From Streptomyces cyanogenus (GTDB taxonomy: Bacteria; Actinomycetota; Actinomycetes; Streptomycetales; Streptomycetaceae): a DNA stretch of 64,000 bases. The notes beneath the pieces were generated by a model that saw nothing but the letters and a program-made list of their open reading frames with translations, did no database searches and was not told the DNA's origin. Shown piece by piece: positions 34,173 to 42,647 of the stretch (the stretch's first letter is position 1; each line of letters opens with the position of its first letter). The position numbers were made by a program, and so were the translations under genes. The stretch is taken from positions 806,001 through 870,000 of the forward strand of contig NZ_CP071839.1 of the NCBI RefSeq assembly GCF_017526105.1, in the 5' to 3' direction.

Positions 34173-35423
34173 TCAGGACACGGGGCGGGTCAGCGCCCGG
34201 TGGAGGTGTTCCAGGGCGTCGAGGAGCACCGAGCGGTGGTACCAGCTCAGCCAGGCCGAGGTGTCCGCGGCCAGCAGGGCGAACGCCTCGGCCTGCGCCG
34301 CGGTCGGCCGGTGGCCGGCGGCTGGCCAGTGCAGGGTGATCACGCCGGTGCACGAGCCGGCGGAGGAGAGCACCGGGACGCTCTGCACGGCGTGGGTGCC
34401 GGTGGCCAGCAGGGCGTGCCGGCAGTCGTCGGAGAGCTGCGGGTCGGCGGCGACGTCGGGCACGCTCACCTGACGGCCCCGGGCGCGGGCCGCCGCGTCG
34501 GCCGTGCCGTCGCCCCGGCCGCGCACGAGGTGGTCGAGGAACGTTTCCGCACAGCCGTGGTGGGTCTCCAGCATCAGGGTGTGCACGGCCGGGTCCACGA
34601 ACTGCACGTATCCGGCGGGTGCCCGGCCGACGGCCAGTGCCTCGTGCAGCACGGCGTCGATCATCTGCCGCCGGTTGCGGGGGTCCCGGCCGTTCCGGCC
34701 CAGGATCCGCAGCTGCGGCACCGGCAGCGAGCGGCGGCCCGGGAACCACACCTCGCCGTCCGGGGGCCGGGCCGCCACCACGGCCGAGACCAGGACGCGC
34801 AGCGGCACGTTGAACCGCTGCGAGGCTTCGCGCAGCGCCCGGAAGGCACTGCCGGAGTCCGGCAGGCCGTAGCGGACCATGAGCGTGCCCTGCGCCATGC
34901 CGATCACCGGCGCCGTACGCACCCGGGCCCGCAGGGCGCGGACCTCCTTGTACAGGTCCTCGTACGAGGGCCGCAGCGGGTCCGCCATCTGGGAGTGCCA
35001 GGCGGGCAGCTCCTCCACCCGGGAGGCGGCGCGGGCCAGCTCGCGCACCGCCTCGTCGAGGGTGGCGTAGAGCCGGACGCCGTCGAGGCGGGCCAGGTGC
35101 ACGGCCTCGCGGACGCCGGGCCGGGCGCGGACGATGATCAGGTCCGGGCGTCCGGTGCGGGCCCGGGTGGTCTCGCTGAGCGTGCGGAGCACGGCGGCGC
35201 CGCCGAGCTGGACGTGCGCCATGTCGAGCACGGGGCGCAGTCCGGCGCTGTCCGCCTGTTCCAGGTGGCCGCGCAGTTCCTCCGACCAGGCCTCGGCGCC
35301 CTGGGCGTCGAGGGTTCCCGACATGCGCAGCAGCAGGGCGCCTTCGGCGGGCAGTCCCTCGACGACGGAGGACTCGATGACGAGGGGAGCCGGGGCGGCC
35401 GGGCGGCCGGAAGAAGGTTTCAT
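34173..35423 (-). CDS. STAS - ANTAR - GAF regulatory protein
   Basis: A 416-residue soluble regulator with three recognisable parts. Residues 10-125 resemble a STAS/anti-sigma-factor-antagonist domain (LRMSGTLDAQGAEAWSEELR and VLDMAHVQLGGAAVLRTLS). Residues 150-215 resemble ANTAR, the RNA-binding antiterminator fold (LYKEVRALRARVRTAPVIGM and AQGTLMVRYGLPDSGSAFRA). The rest is GAF-like, with a VLSSAGSCTGVITLHW strand. ATG 35423 has only a weak site. A second STAS protein is encoded 85 bases upstream on the same strand. Partner switching with a kinase and antitermination are family-based inferences. Confidence 0.8.
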   Translation of the reverse strand: MKPSSGRPAAPAPLVIESSVVEGLPAEGALLLRMSGTLDAQGAEAWSEELRGHLEQADSAGLRPVLDMAHVQLGGAAVLRTLSETTRARTGRPDLIIVRARPGVREAVHLARLDGVRLYATLDEAVRELARAASRVEELPAWHSQMADPLRPSYEDLYKEVRALRARVRTAPVIGMAQGTLMVRYGLPDSGSAFRALREASQRFNVPLRVLVSAVVAARPPDGEVWFPGRRSLPVPQLRILGRNGRDPRNRRQMIDAVLHEALAVGRAPAGYVQFVDPAVHTLMLETHHGCAETFLDHLVRGRGDGTADAAARARGRQVSVPDVAADPQLSDDCRHALLATGTHAVQSVPVLSSAGSCTGVITLHWPAAGHRPTAAQAEAFALLAADTSAWLSWYHRSVLLDALEHLHRALTRPVS

Positions 35424-35508
35424 CGCATCACCCAGACTGGACGTGCCACAGTTGCCGATCGGCCTCTTCCCGACCGTGGCACCACCTTGCACGGCAGGTT
35501 CCCGGCCC

Positions 35509-35997
35509 TCAACCGCGCCGTGCACCGCGCCGGACGGGGGCGGCGGGCCGCCACGGCCGCTGTCCCGGACCGCCGGCCGGTTCGCCGGCCGTCAGGGCGT
35601 CCAGCGCGCAGGCCAGGGACGCGTGCACCCGGATCCCCGGCAGACCGGCCGAGGCCAGCGCCTCCCGCACGTGCGGCCGGGGCTGTACGACGGACAGGGC
35701 GCGGCCGGAGCGGGCGAGGGGCCCGGTCGCCCGGTCCAGGGAGCGCACCGCGTCGGCGCAGGCGAGGTACACCTCGCTCAGGTCCAGCAGGGGGTGCTCC
35801 GCGGCCTGGTCGGCGAGGGCGATGTGCTCGGCGAGGGCCTCGCAGAACCGCCGGGCGTTGGCGGCGTCGACCGTGCCCCGGGCCTTCAGGACGCTGATGC
35901 CGCCGAGCCCGGTGCGGTGCTCGTGGACGGTCTGCAGGAGCAGTGGGGCCGGGCCGCCGGGGCGGACACGGGCAGGGGACGGCGGACCGGATTCCAT
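35509..35997 (-). CDS. STAS domain protein (anti-sigma factor antagonist-like)
   Basis: A 162-residue protein whose central 100 residues form a STAS domain: LKARGTVDAANARRFCEALA, PLLDLSEVYLACADAVRSLD. The usual phosphorylatable Ser/Thr in the D-[FL]-S segment is present as Ser in LDLSEV, but the following loop reads VYLACADA instead of the typical FIDSTGL, so classical antagonist chemistry is uncertain. The ends are low complexity. It lies upstream of the STAS-ANTAR-GAF gene on the same strand. Confidence 0.72.
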   Translation of the reverse strand: MESGPPSPARVRPGGPAPLLLQTVHEHRTGLGGISVLKARGTVDAANARRFCEALAEHIALADQAAEHPLLDLSEVYLACADAVRSLDRATGPLARSGRALSVVQPRPHVREALASAGLPGIRVHASLACALDALTAGEPAGGPGQRPWRPAAPVRRGARRG

Positions 35998-36123
35998 GGG
36001 GGCACGCGCTTCCTGGGCGGGGAGGAAGGAGCTCGGCCGGCCGCTTCTTGACCGGGACCTCACTGTGCCCCCGCCCGGATCCCGGATGCAACGACGTCTC
36101 CTGGGCGTGTCGTGGCGTCCTCG

Positions 36124-36243
36124 CGGTCGGCCGGCGTTCCGCCGGGCGGGTGAGCCGTGGCGCCCTCCCGGTCAGCGGACGTACCGCCGGGCGGGTGAGC
36201 GTGGCGCCCTCCCGGTCAGCCGATGTACCGCCGCGCGGGTGAG
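36124..36243. repeat. Three 44-45 bp repeats overlapping a gene end
   Basis: Units beginning CGGTCGG/CGGTCAG start at 36124, 36169 and 36213, sharing ACCGCCGGGCGGGTGAG and GTGGCGCCCTCC cores. The third unit contains the last codons and stop of the glycosyltransferase gene that ends at 36216; the other two lie downstream of the stop on that strand. They look like duplications of the gene end. Confidence 0.75.
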
Positions 36244-37148
36244 TCCCTGCGGGCCCGCTCCAGCGTGGCGAGCCGGCGTTCCAGCTCCGGCGGTACGGGG
36301 TCGCGCTGGCGCAGCACCCACGGCAGGCCGGCGGTGGCGTGGGCGAACGCGCGGGCGGAGGCCGCGTCCCGGGGCACGGTACGGATGAGGTGCCCGGTGC
36401 GGCGCAGCGCCGGCAGCAGCGGGCGGCGCAGCCAGGTGAACCACAGGGTGTTGCGCAGCCCGAGGATCCGGCGGGCCGTGCTGTCGCGCAGCCGGGACGC
36501 GTGGTGGTGGACGGTGAGTTCCTCGGCGTAGGCGAGCCACCAGCCCTGGCGCAGCAGGTCGCAGGCGAGCAGTTCCTCCTCGCCCCCGAGCCACAGACCG
36601 GGGTGGAAGCCGCCGCCCGCGCGGAAGGCCTCGGTACGCAGCACGGTGGCGGCGGCGAGGAAGGACCCGAGAGCGGGTCCGGGGAGCCAGTCGGGGCCGG
36701 ACAGCGGGGACTCGCGCAGCTCACGCACGACCGGGTCCTCGGTGCCCTCCGGTTCCACGAGGATCCGCGCGGTGACGGCCGCGAGCCGGGGCCGGGCGTC
36801 CAGCAGGTCGGCGGCCCGGCGCAGGCTGCCGGGCTCCCACCAGGTGTCGTCGTCGCAGAAGGCGACGTAGGGCGTGCGCACCCGCTGGACGGCCAGGTTG
36901 CGGCCGATCGCGCCGAGGTTGCGGCCGGGGCGCAGCAGGGTCATTTCGGGGAAGTGCCGGGCGACGGCCTCGGCGGTGCCGTCGGTGGAGGCGTTGTCGG
37001 TGACGATCACGGGCGGGTGTTCGGGCAGCCGGCGCAGCAGGGCGAGGGTGCGCAGCAGTTCGGCGCGGCGGTTGTGGGTGATCAGGACGACGGTCGTCCG
37101 GTCGTCGGAGCCGGTCCGGGTACGGATCCCGGGGGCGGGCCTGGTCAT
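36216..37148 (-). CDS. GT2-family glycosyltransferase
   Basis: A 310-residue GT-A transferase with VVLITHNRRAELLRTLALLR, the nucleotide-binding VIVTDNASTDGTAEAV, the metal-binding AFCDDDTWW and an acceptor-site LGGEEELLACDL (ExxD-like). Last gene of the leftward glycan operon; its ATG overlaps the upstream TGA (ATGA). No membrane segments. Donor and acceptor unknown; with heptose genes in the same operon it probably adds a sugar to the surface polymer. Its 3' end falls in a short tandem repeat. Confidence 0.9.
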   Translation of the reverse strand: MTRPAPGIRTRTGSDDRTTVVLITHNRRAELLRTLALLRRLPEHPPVIVTDNASTDGTAEAVARHFPEMTLLRPGRNLGAIGRNLAVQRVRTPYVAFCDDDTWWEPGSLRRAADLLDARPRLAAVTARILVEPEGTEDPVVRELRESPLSGPDWLPGPALGSFLAAATVLRTEAFRAGGGFHPGLWLGGEEELLACDLLRQGWWLAYAEELTVHHHASRLRDSTARRILGLRNTLWFTWLRRPLLPALRRTGHLIRTVPRDAASARAFAHATAGLPWVLRQRDPVPPELERRLATLERARRDSPARRYIG

Positions 37149-38086
37149 CGGGCGGCGCCCCCCTCCGGGCGTCCGGACGCCTCCCGGTCGAGCAGCCGGG
37201 CGGCGTCCTCGACGTGCGGGGGCAGGGTCCGGCGGCGGGCGAGGGCGGCCGGGAACCGGGCGAGGCTCTCCTTGAGGGCGCGGCGCGCGCCGGGCCGGCC
37301 GGCCGCGGCGGCCAGCGCGAGGTCGGCGAAGGCGCGCAGGACGACCGGCCAGGGGCGGCGCAGGCAGGTGGTGAGCACGTGGTTGCGCCGGACGAGGAAG
37401 GAGCGGCCGGTGCGGCCGTGGTCCTCGGGGTGGTGGCGGGCGCGCAGGGCGGGCTCGTAGGCGACGCCCCAGCCGGCGGCGGCGAGGTCGTAGGCGAGCA
37501 GGGTCTCCTCGCCGCCGAAGAAGAGCAGCGGGTGGTAGCCGCCGGCGCTCAGGAAGGCCTCCCGGCGGACCACGCAGGCGCAGCCGAGGAAGCCGAGCAC
37601 CGGGCGGCCGGGCAGGTCCGGCTCGGGCCGCAGCGGGGAGGCGGCGAGTACGGCGTTGAGGGGGTCCTCGGCGGCTTCCTCGCCGACCAGGGTGCGGGCG
37701 GCGAGCAGGCCCAGCCGGGGGTGCCGGTCGAGGAGGTCGGCGGCCCGGGCGAGGCTGCCGGGTTCCCACCAGGAGTCGTCGTCGCTGAAGGCGACGTAGG
37801 GGGTGCGGGCGTGCTGGACGGCCAGGTTGCGGCCGAGGGCGCCGGTGTTGGCGGCGGCCCGCAGCAGCCGGGTGATCGCCGGGTGGCCGGCGACGGCCCG
37901 GCAGGTGGTGTCGTCGCGGGAGTTGTCGACCACGATGACCGGCGGCCGCTCGGGCAGCGCGGCCAGCGCGTCCAGGGTGCGCAGCAGGCTTTCGCTGCGG
38001 TCGCGGGTGATGACGGCGACGGTGACGCGGGGATCGCCCGGGGCGGAGGGCCGGCGGACGCGGCCGGGGGCGTGCTCAGTGGACAT
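37145..38086 (-). CDS. GT2-family glycosyltransferase
   Basis: A 313-residue paralogue of the downstream transferase: VAVITRDRSESLLRTLDALA, VIVVDNSRDDTTCRAV, VAFSDDDSWW and FFGGEETLLAYDL. The shared WWEPGSLARAADLLDRHPRL string shows recent common origin with the protein at 36216. Its ATG at 38086 overlaps the end of the GT9 gene by 11 bases, and its stop overlaps the next start. Soluble, cytoplasmic. Sugar specificity unknown. Confidence 0.9.
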   Translation of the reverse strand: MSTEHAPGRVRRPSAPGDPRVTVAVITRDRSESLLRTLDALAALPERPPVIVVDNSRDDTTCRAVAGHPAITRLLRAAANTGALGRNLAVQHARTPYVAFSDDDSWWEPGSLARAADLLDRHPRLGLLAARTLVGEEAAEDPLNAVLAASPLRPEPDLPGRPVLGFLGCACVVRREAFLSAGGYHPLLFFGGEETLLAYDLAAAGWGVAYEPALRARHHPEDHGRTGRSFLVRRNHVLTTCLRRPWPVVLRAFADLALAAAAGRPGARRALKESLARFPAALARRRTLPPHVEDAARLLDREASGRPEGGAAR

Positions 38087-39290
38087 GCGCCACCTCCGGT
38101 CCGCTCGGCCGCGGCCGGTCGCGGTCGTCCCGCAGGAGCATCAGGCAGGCCGCGGCGACCTCGCCGGTGCGGATGCGCAGCAGCCGGGCGTCGGGGGTGC
38201 GGCCGTGCGGGTCGCCGGGCGGGCCGGGTTTCCACAGGGCGAGGTGGTCGGGGCTCGGCGGCGGGCCCCACAGGCGCGGGGAGACCGGTCCGAACAGGGT
38301 GACGGAGCGGGTGCCGTGGGCCACCGCGAGATGGGCGAGGCCGGTGTCGCCGCTCAGCACCAGGGACGCCTCGGCGACCAGCGCGGACAGCTGCCCGAAC
38401 GGCAGCCCGCCGGTCAGCACGTCACCGCCGCGCCGGCCGCTGCGTTCGGCGACCAAGCGGACCAGGGCGTCCTCGCCGGGGCCACCGGTGAGGACCACCC
38501 GGTGCCCGGCGGCGCGCAGACACCGTACGACGGCGGCGAACCGCTCCGTCGGCCAGCGGCGGGAGCCCGAGGCCGCGCCGGGGTGCACCACGACCGCGCC
38601 GGGGGCCGGGGACGGGGTGACGGGCGGGGGAAGCCTCAGGTCCAGAGGGTCGGCGGGGATGCCGTGGTCGTGCAGGAAGGCGCACCAGCGGTCGCGTTCG
38701 TTGAGCTGTCCCCGCCACGGCGGGCCGTCCGGGCAGGCGTGGGCGAGCAGCCGGCGCGGGTGCAGGGCGGCGAGGGCGTCGCGGCTCTCGGGGCCGTTGC
38801 CGTGCAGGTCGATCGCCACGTCGGGGGGCGGCCCCGGCCAGTGGGCGAGGTCGGGCACCGCGCGGTCCGGCGCCTCGGCCGGGAACACGGTGTCGACGGC
38901 CCCGGTGGACAGGGCGAGTTCGGCGAGGCCCGGCGGCTGGGCGAGCACGACCTGGTGACCGGGGAAGGCCCGGCGGACACCGCGCAGCGCGGGCACGCCG
39001 GCCAGCAGATCGCCGAGACCCAGCGCACGCAGGACCAGGACCCGCGGAGCGTGCTCGGTCCGCTGGTCGGCGGTGGTCACCTCGCGCGTCGCGCGGCCGC
39101 GGGGGGTGGTCTCATGTGCCGCGCCGTCACGAGAGGCCACCTCCTGCGCCGCGCGGCCGCGAGAGGCCACCTCCTGCGCCGCTTGGTCACTGGAGGTCGG
39201 CTCATCTGTCGTGCCGTCGCGGGAGGTCACCTCATCTGTCACGCGGTCGCGAGGGACCACCTCCTGCGTCGCGCCGTCGCGGGAGGTCAC
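38076..39290 (-). CDS. GT9 (heptosyltransferase-like) with decapeptide-repeat N-terminus
   Basis: A 404-residue protein. Residues from about 83 to the end form a GT9/heptosyltransferase domain: RVLVLRALGLGDLLAGVPAL, VVVHPGAASGSRRWPTERFA, VVLTGGPGEDALV and LSGDTGLAHLAVAHGTRSVT. GTG 39290 is chosen because it overlaps the hldE stop (GTGA). This start gives an 80-residue N-terminal region of about eight hydrophilic decapeptides of the type VTSRDGATQE, which no GT9 needs. Start sites inside the repeat are possible and would shorten it. The gene lies directly after hldE, so heptose is a likely donor sugar. Confidence 0.87.
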   Translation of the reverse strand: MTSRDGATQEVVPRDRVTDEVTSRDGTTDEPTSSDQAAQEVASRGRAAQEVASRDGAAHETTPRGRATREVTTADQRTEHAPRVLVLRALGLGDLLAGVPALRGVRRAFPGHQVVLAQPPGLAELALSTGAVDTVFPAEAPDRAVPDLAHWPGPPPDVAIDLHGNGPESRDALAALHPRRLLAHACPDGPPWRGQLNERDRWCAFLHDHGIPADPLDLRLPPPVTPSPAPGAVVVHPGAASGSRRWPTERFAAVVRCLRAAGHRVVLTGGPGEDALVRLVAERSGRRGGDVLTGGLPFGQLSALVAEASLVLSGDTGLAHLAVAHGTRSVTLFGPVSPRLWGPPPSPDHLALWKPGPPGDPHGRTPDARLLRIRTGEVAAACLMLLRDDRDRPRPSGPEVAHVH

Positions 39291-39305
39291 CTCGTGCGTC
39301 CTCCG
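39070..39305. repeat. 30-bp tandem repeats at the hldE-GT9 junction
   Basis: About eight imperfect 30-base units, with core GGTCACCTC and a following GCGCCGTCGCG-like half, run from the last codons of hldE through the N-terminal codons of the GT9 gene. Since the unit is a multiple of three, copy number can change without breaking the frame. On the minus strand each unit codes V(T/A)SRDGA(T/A)QE or a variant. Confidence 0.85.
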
Positions 39306-40708
39306 GTCGGGGTGGGGGCCAGGGCCGCTCGCCGGGCGAGGCCGGTGGTGGAGCGGCCGTCCAGGTAGGGCAGCAGCAGGACCTGGCCGCCCCAGCTCTC
39401 CACCAGGGGCTGTTCGGGCAGCTCGGTCCGGGCGTAGTCGCCGCCCTTGGCCCAGATGTGCGGGCGGAGTTCGCCCAGGATGCGTTCGGGTGTGTCCTCG
39501 TCGAACACGGCGACGGCGTCGACGCATTCGAGGGCGCGCAGTACCCGTACCCGGTCGGCGGCCGGGACGAGGGGACGGCCGTCGCCCTTGCGGCGGCGTA
39601 CCGAGTCGTCGGAGTTGACGCACACGACGAGGCAGTCGCCGGCCCGGCGGGCGGCCTGGAGCAGGGCGACGTGCCCGGCGTGCAGCAGGTCGAAGCAGCC
39701 GCCCGCGGCGACGACGGTGCCGCCGGCGGCCCGGACCCGGGCGGCGGTGCGCACGGCGTCGGCGGTGGTGTCGCCGTCGGCCGGCGGCTGCGCGACGGTC
39801 TCCGGCTCGTCGGCGACGGCGACCGCGCGGGCGCCGCCTTCGGCGACGTACCGGGTGGCGGCGTGCACGGCGGCCTGTACGGCGGCCTCGGTGAGGGCCC
39901 CGTCGGCGATCAGGCCGGCGGCGGCAGCGGCGAACCGGTCGCCCGCGCCGCAGGGGTCGCCGGTGGCGGCGGCCGGGGTGGGCACGAGCAGCGGTGTCTC
40001 GCCGTGCGAGAGCAGGGCGCCGCGTTCGCCGAGGGTCACCGCGACGGCCTGGGCCCGCCAGGCCGCGACGAGGGCGCGGGCGTCCCGGGCGGCGGTGCGC
40101 AGGCCGGCCGCGTCACCTGAGTCGCCGTCGGACAGCTGCCGGGCGAAGGCGCGGGCCTCCTGGGCGGAGGGGGTGGCCAGGCGGACGCCGGGGACGGGGG
40201 GCCGGCCGCGCACGTGCGGGTCCCAGACGACGGGTGCCGTCGCGTGGGTCAGGGCGTCCCGCAGGACGTCGGCGGTGCCGCGGCCGTAGTCGGCGACGAG
40301 GATGCCGTCGGCCGCCGCGATCGTGGACACCGCCTCCTGGGTCGCCTCGCGGGCGCGGCCCTCGCCGTCGTCGAGGCGGAGCAGCGGCCGGTCCCCGGCC
40401 AGCACCCGGGTCTTGCTGCTCAGGCTGCCCTCCAGCGGCACCTCGACCAGGCCGACCCGGTCGGCCAGCAGCTCCCGCAGGGTGTCGCTGGCGGCGTCGG
40501 AGCCCAGGGCGGTGACCAGGGTGACGGGCCGTCCGTCGGCGGCCGCGAGGCAGGCGGCGAGGGCGGCACCGCCGGGGCGGGAGCTGCGCCGGGTGCCGTG
40601 GACGACGGGAACGGGCGCGTCCGGGGCGAGCCGCTCGGCCCGGCCGCACAGGTCGTGGTCGAGCAGGGCGTCGCCCACGACGACCAGGGGCGTCGGTGCG
40701 GTGGTCAT
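39287..40708 (-). CDS. hldE: Bifunctional heptose 7-P kinase / heptose 1-P adenylyltransferase
   Basis: A 473-residue fusion matching HldE (RfaE). The N-terminal ribokinase-type domain (1-310) phosphorylates D-glycero-beta-D-manno-heptose 7-phosphate at C1: VVGDALLDHDLCGRAERLAP, RPGGAALAACLAAADG and the catalytic-base loop ATGDPCGAGDRFAAAAAG. The C-terminal nucleotidyltransferase domain (340-465) has GGCFDLLHAGHVALLQAARR with the HxGH motif, and VNSDDSVRRRKGDGRPLVP, and makes ADP-heptose. Both starts and stops overlap neighbours by 4 bases. Together with gmhA and gmhB it completes the route from sedoheptulose 7-phosphate to ADP-D-glycero-beta-D-manno-heptose. Confidence 0.93.
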   Translation of the reverse strand: MTTAPTPLVVVGDALLDHDLCGRAERLAPDAPVPVVHGTRRSSRPGGAALAACLAAADGRPVTLVTALGSDAASDTLRELLADRVGLVEVPLEGSLSSKTRVLAGDRPLLRLDDGEGRAREATQEAVSTIAAADGILVADYGRGTADVLRDALTHATAPVVWDPHVRGRPPVPGVRLATPSAQEARAFARQLSDGDSGDAAGLRTAARDARALVAAWRAQAVAVTLGERGALLSHGETPLLVPTPAAATGDPCGAGDRFAAAAAGLIADGALTEAAVQAAVHAATRYVAEGGARAVAVADEPETVAQPPADGDTTADAVRTAARVRAAGGTVVAAGGCFDLLHAGHVALLQAARRAGDCLVVCVNSDDSVRRRKGDGRPLVPAADRVRVLRALECVDAVAVFDEDTPERILGELRPHIWAKGGDYARTELPEQPLVESWGGQVLLLPYLDGRSTTGLARRAALAPTPTGGRTR

Positions 40709-41418
40709 GCGTGTCCCTTCCTCGGGGCCACGGGCGCGCCGGTCGCGGTACGGCCGACCGTGCGGGCCCGGCCGACGAGCCGCCCGACGACGCCCGGCTT
40801 GCCGTCGGCACCCGGCTTGCCGCCCTCGTCGGCCCGGTGGCCGGCCTCGCCGCGCTCGACCGCCTGGTCGAAGGCCTCGCAGAGCATGTGCACGGCGACC
40901 AGGTGGAGTTCCTGCACGGTGGCGGTGACGGGGGCGTCGACGCACAGCGCCTCGTCCGCGCCGAGCTGCAGCGGGTTGGGGGCCCGGCCGGTCAGCGCCC
41001 ACACCGTCATGCCGAGGCGGTGCGCGCGGTCGGCGGCGGACAGCAGGTTGGCGCTTGCGCCGCTGGTGGACAGCAGCAGGAGCACGTCTCCGGGGCGGCC
41101 GTGGGCGGCGGTCTGCCGGGCGAACACCTCCTGGACGCCGTAGTCGTTGGCGATCGCGGTGGTGGAGGAGGTGTCGGCGTGCAGGGCGACCGCGGAGAAC
41201 GGCGGTCGGTCGTCGCGGTAGCGGCCGACGAGTTCGGCGGTGAGGTGCTGCGCCTGGGCGGCGCTGCCGCCGTTGCCGGCGACGAGCAGCCGGGCGCCGG
41301 AGCCCAGCCGCCGGGCGAGTTCGGTGCCCCAGCGCTCGATGAGCGGACCGTGCTCGCGGAACGCCTCCAGGGCCTTGGCGAGGTCGTCGCAGTGCGTGGT
41401 GTCGGTGACGGTGTTCAT
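40705..41418 (-). CDS. gmhA: Sedoheptulose-7-phosphate isomerase (SIS domain)
   Basis: A 237-residue SIS-domain protein that converts sedoheptulose 7-phosphate to D-glycero-D-manno-heptose 7-phosphate, the first committed step to ADP-heptose. Phosphosugar loops are VAGNGGSAAQAQHLTAELVG and LLSTSGASANLLSAADRAH; the conserved YRDDRPPFSAVALHADTS segment and the catalytic Glu/His region HLVAVHMLCEAFD fit GmhA. It has a hydrophilic C-terminal tail of about 45 residues (EGGKPGADGKPG) not found in the enterobacterial enzyme. ATG 41418 overlaps the end of the GT4 gene. Confidence 0.92.
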   Translation of the reverse strand: MNTVTDTTHCDDLAKALEAFREHGPLIERWGTELARRLGSGARLLVAGNGGSAAQAQHLTAELVGRYRDDRPPFSAVALHADTSSTTAIANDYGVQEVFARQTAAHGRPGDVLLLLSTSGASANLLSAADRAHRLGMTVWALTGRAPNPLQLGADEALCVDAPVTATVQELHLVAVHMLCEAFDQAVERGEAGHRADEGGKPGADGKPGVVGRLVGRARTVGRTATGAPVAPRKGHA

Positions 41419-42647
41419 CGGACGACTCCCGAGAGCGAGTGGATCGAGGACACGGCGCCGTACACCCCGGCCACGCCGTCGGCCACCCGGTCCCAGGTGT
41501 AGTGGCTGAGCACCCGGGAGCGGCCGGCGGCTCCGTACCGGGCGAGCCGGTCGGGGTCGGCGAGGAGGGCGCGGACGACCGCGCCGAGGTCGTGGTCGTC
41601 GTCGGCCGGGACCAGGACACCCGTGGTGCCGTCCACGACTGTGTCGAGCTGGCCACCGACGGCGGTGGCGACGACCGGCGTGGCGCAGGCCATGGCCTCC
41701 AGCGGGACGATGCCGAAGGGCTCGTACCGGGGCAGCGACAGCACCAGGTCGGCGCTGGACATCAGCCGCGGCATCCGGGCCCGGCTGACCCCGCCGAGCA
41801 GGGTGACCCGGTCCGAGACGCCGTACTCGCCGGCGATGCCGTAGAGGCGTGCGGCCTCGGGCTCGGTGCCGAGCAGGTCGGCCTCGGGGCCGCCGGCGAC
41901 GAGGAGTTCGGCGTCGGGGACGCCGGCCAGGGCGCGGATGGCGCGGTCGAAGCCCTTGCGGGGCACGAGCCGGCCGACGGCCAGCAGCCGCCTGCGGGCG
42001 CCGGGCGGTCGGGTGCGGGCGCCCGGGGTGAACTGGTCGGGGTCGACGCCGCAGGGGACGACGCTGATCCGGTCCTCGGGCAGCCCCATGGCCTTCAGTT
42101 CGGCGACCTCGTCGCTGCAGGTGGCGATGATCCGGGCGCACTCGTGGCCGATGGCCTCCTCGATGGCGAGGCGCTGCGGCGGGCTGGTGTCGGCGTCGCC
42201 CTGGTAGCGCTTCTTCACCGTGCCCAGCGCGTGGTAGGTCTGCACGACGGGGATGCCGAGGTCGCGCGCGCCGGCCAGGGCGGCCAGGCCCGACATCCAG
42301 AAGTGGGCGTGCACCACGTCGGGTGGGCTCTCGGCCCACTGCCGGGCCAGGAAGTGCCCGAACTCGGTCATGTGGGGAAGGAGTTCGTCCTTGGGGACGG
42401 GCGCGGGCGGTCCGGCGGGCACGTGCACCACCTGTACGCCGTCGATGAGGGTCACCCGGTCCGGCAGGCCCGCCGAGTCCCGCCGGGTGTACACCGTGAC
42501 CCGGTATCCCTTCCTGGCGAGCTGCCGGGCGACCTGCGCCACGTACACGTTCTGGCCGCCCGCGTCCGGTCCGCCGAGCGCGGCCAGCGGGCTGGCGTGC
42601 TCGGAGACCATGGCGACGCGCCCGGCCGTGTGCGGAATGCGGCTCAT
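41415..42647 (-). CDS. GT4-family glycosyltransferase
   Basis: A 410-residue GT-B transferase. N-terminal SEHASPLAALGGPDAGGQNV is the GT4 acceptor loop (as in sucrose synthase/MshA-like enzymes); the C-terminal domain has LLAVGRLVPRKGFDRAIRAL and the donor-site E-x7-E in PRYEPFGIVPLEAMACATPV. It resembles MshA-type transferases but is longer on the acceptor side. ATG 42647 overlaps the upstream stop. Donor sugar unknown. Confidence 0.9.
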   Translation of the reverse strand: MSRIPHTAGRVAMVSEHASPLAALGGPDAGGQNVYVAQVARQLARKGYRVTVYTRRDSAGLPDRVTLIDGVQVVHVPAGPPAPVPKDELLPHMTEFGHFLARQWAESPPDVVHAHFWMSGLAALAGARDLGIPVVQTYHALGTVKKRYQGDADTSPPQRLAIEEAIGHECARIIATCSDEVAELKAMGLPEDRISVVPCGVDPDQFTPGARTRPPGARRRLLAVGRLVPRKGFDRAIRALAGVPDAELLVAGGPEADLLGTEPEAARLYGIAGEYGVSDRVTLLGGVSRARMPRLMSSADLVLSLPRYEPFGIVPLEAMACATPVVATAVGGQLDTVVDGTTGVLVPADDDHDLGAVVRALLADPDRLARYGAAGRSRVLSHYTWDRVADGVAGVYGAVSSIHSLSGVVR

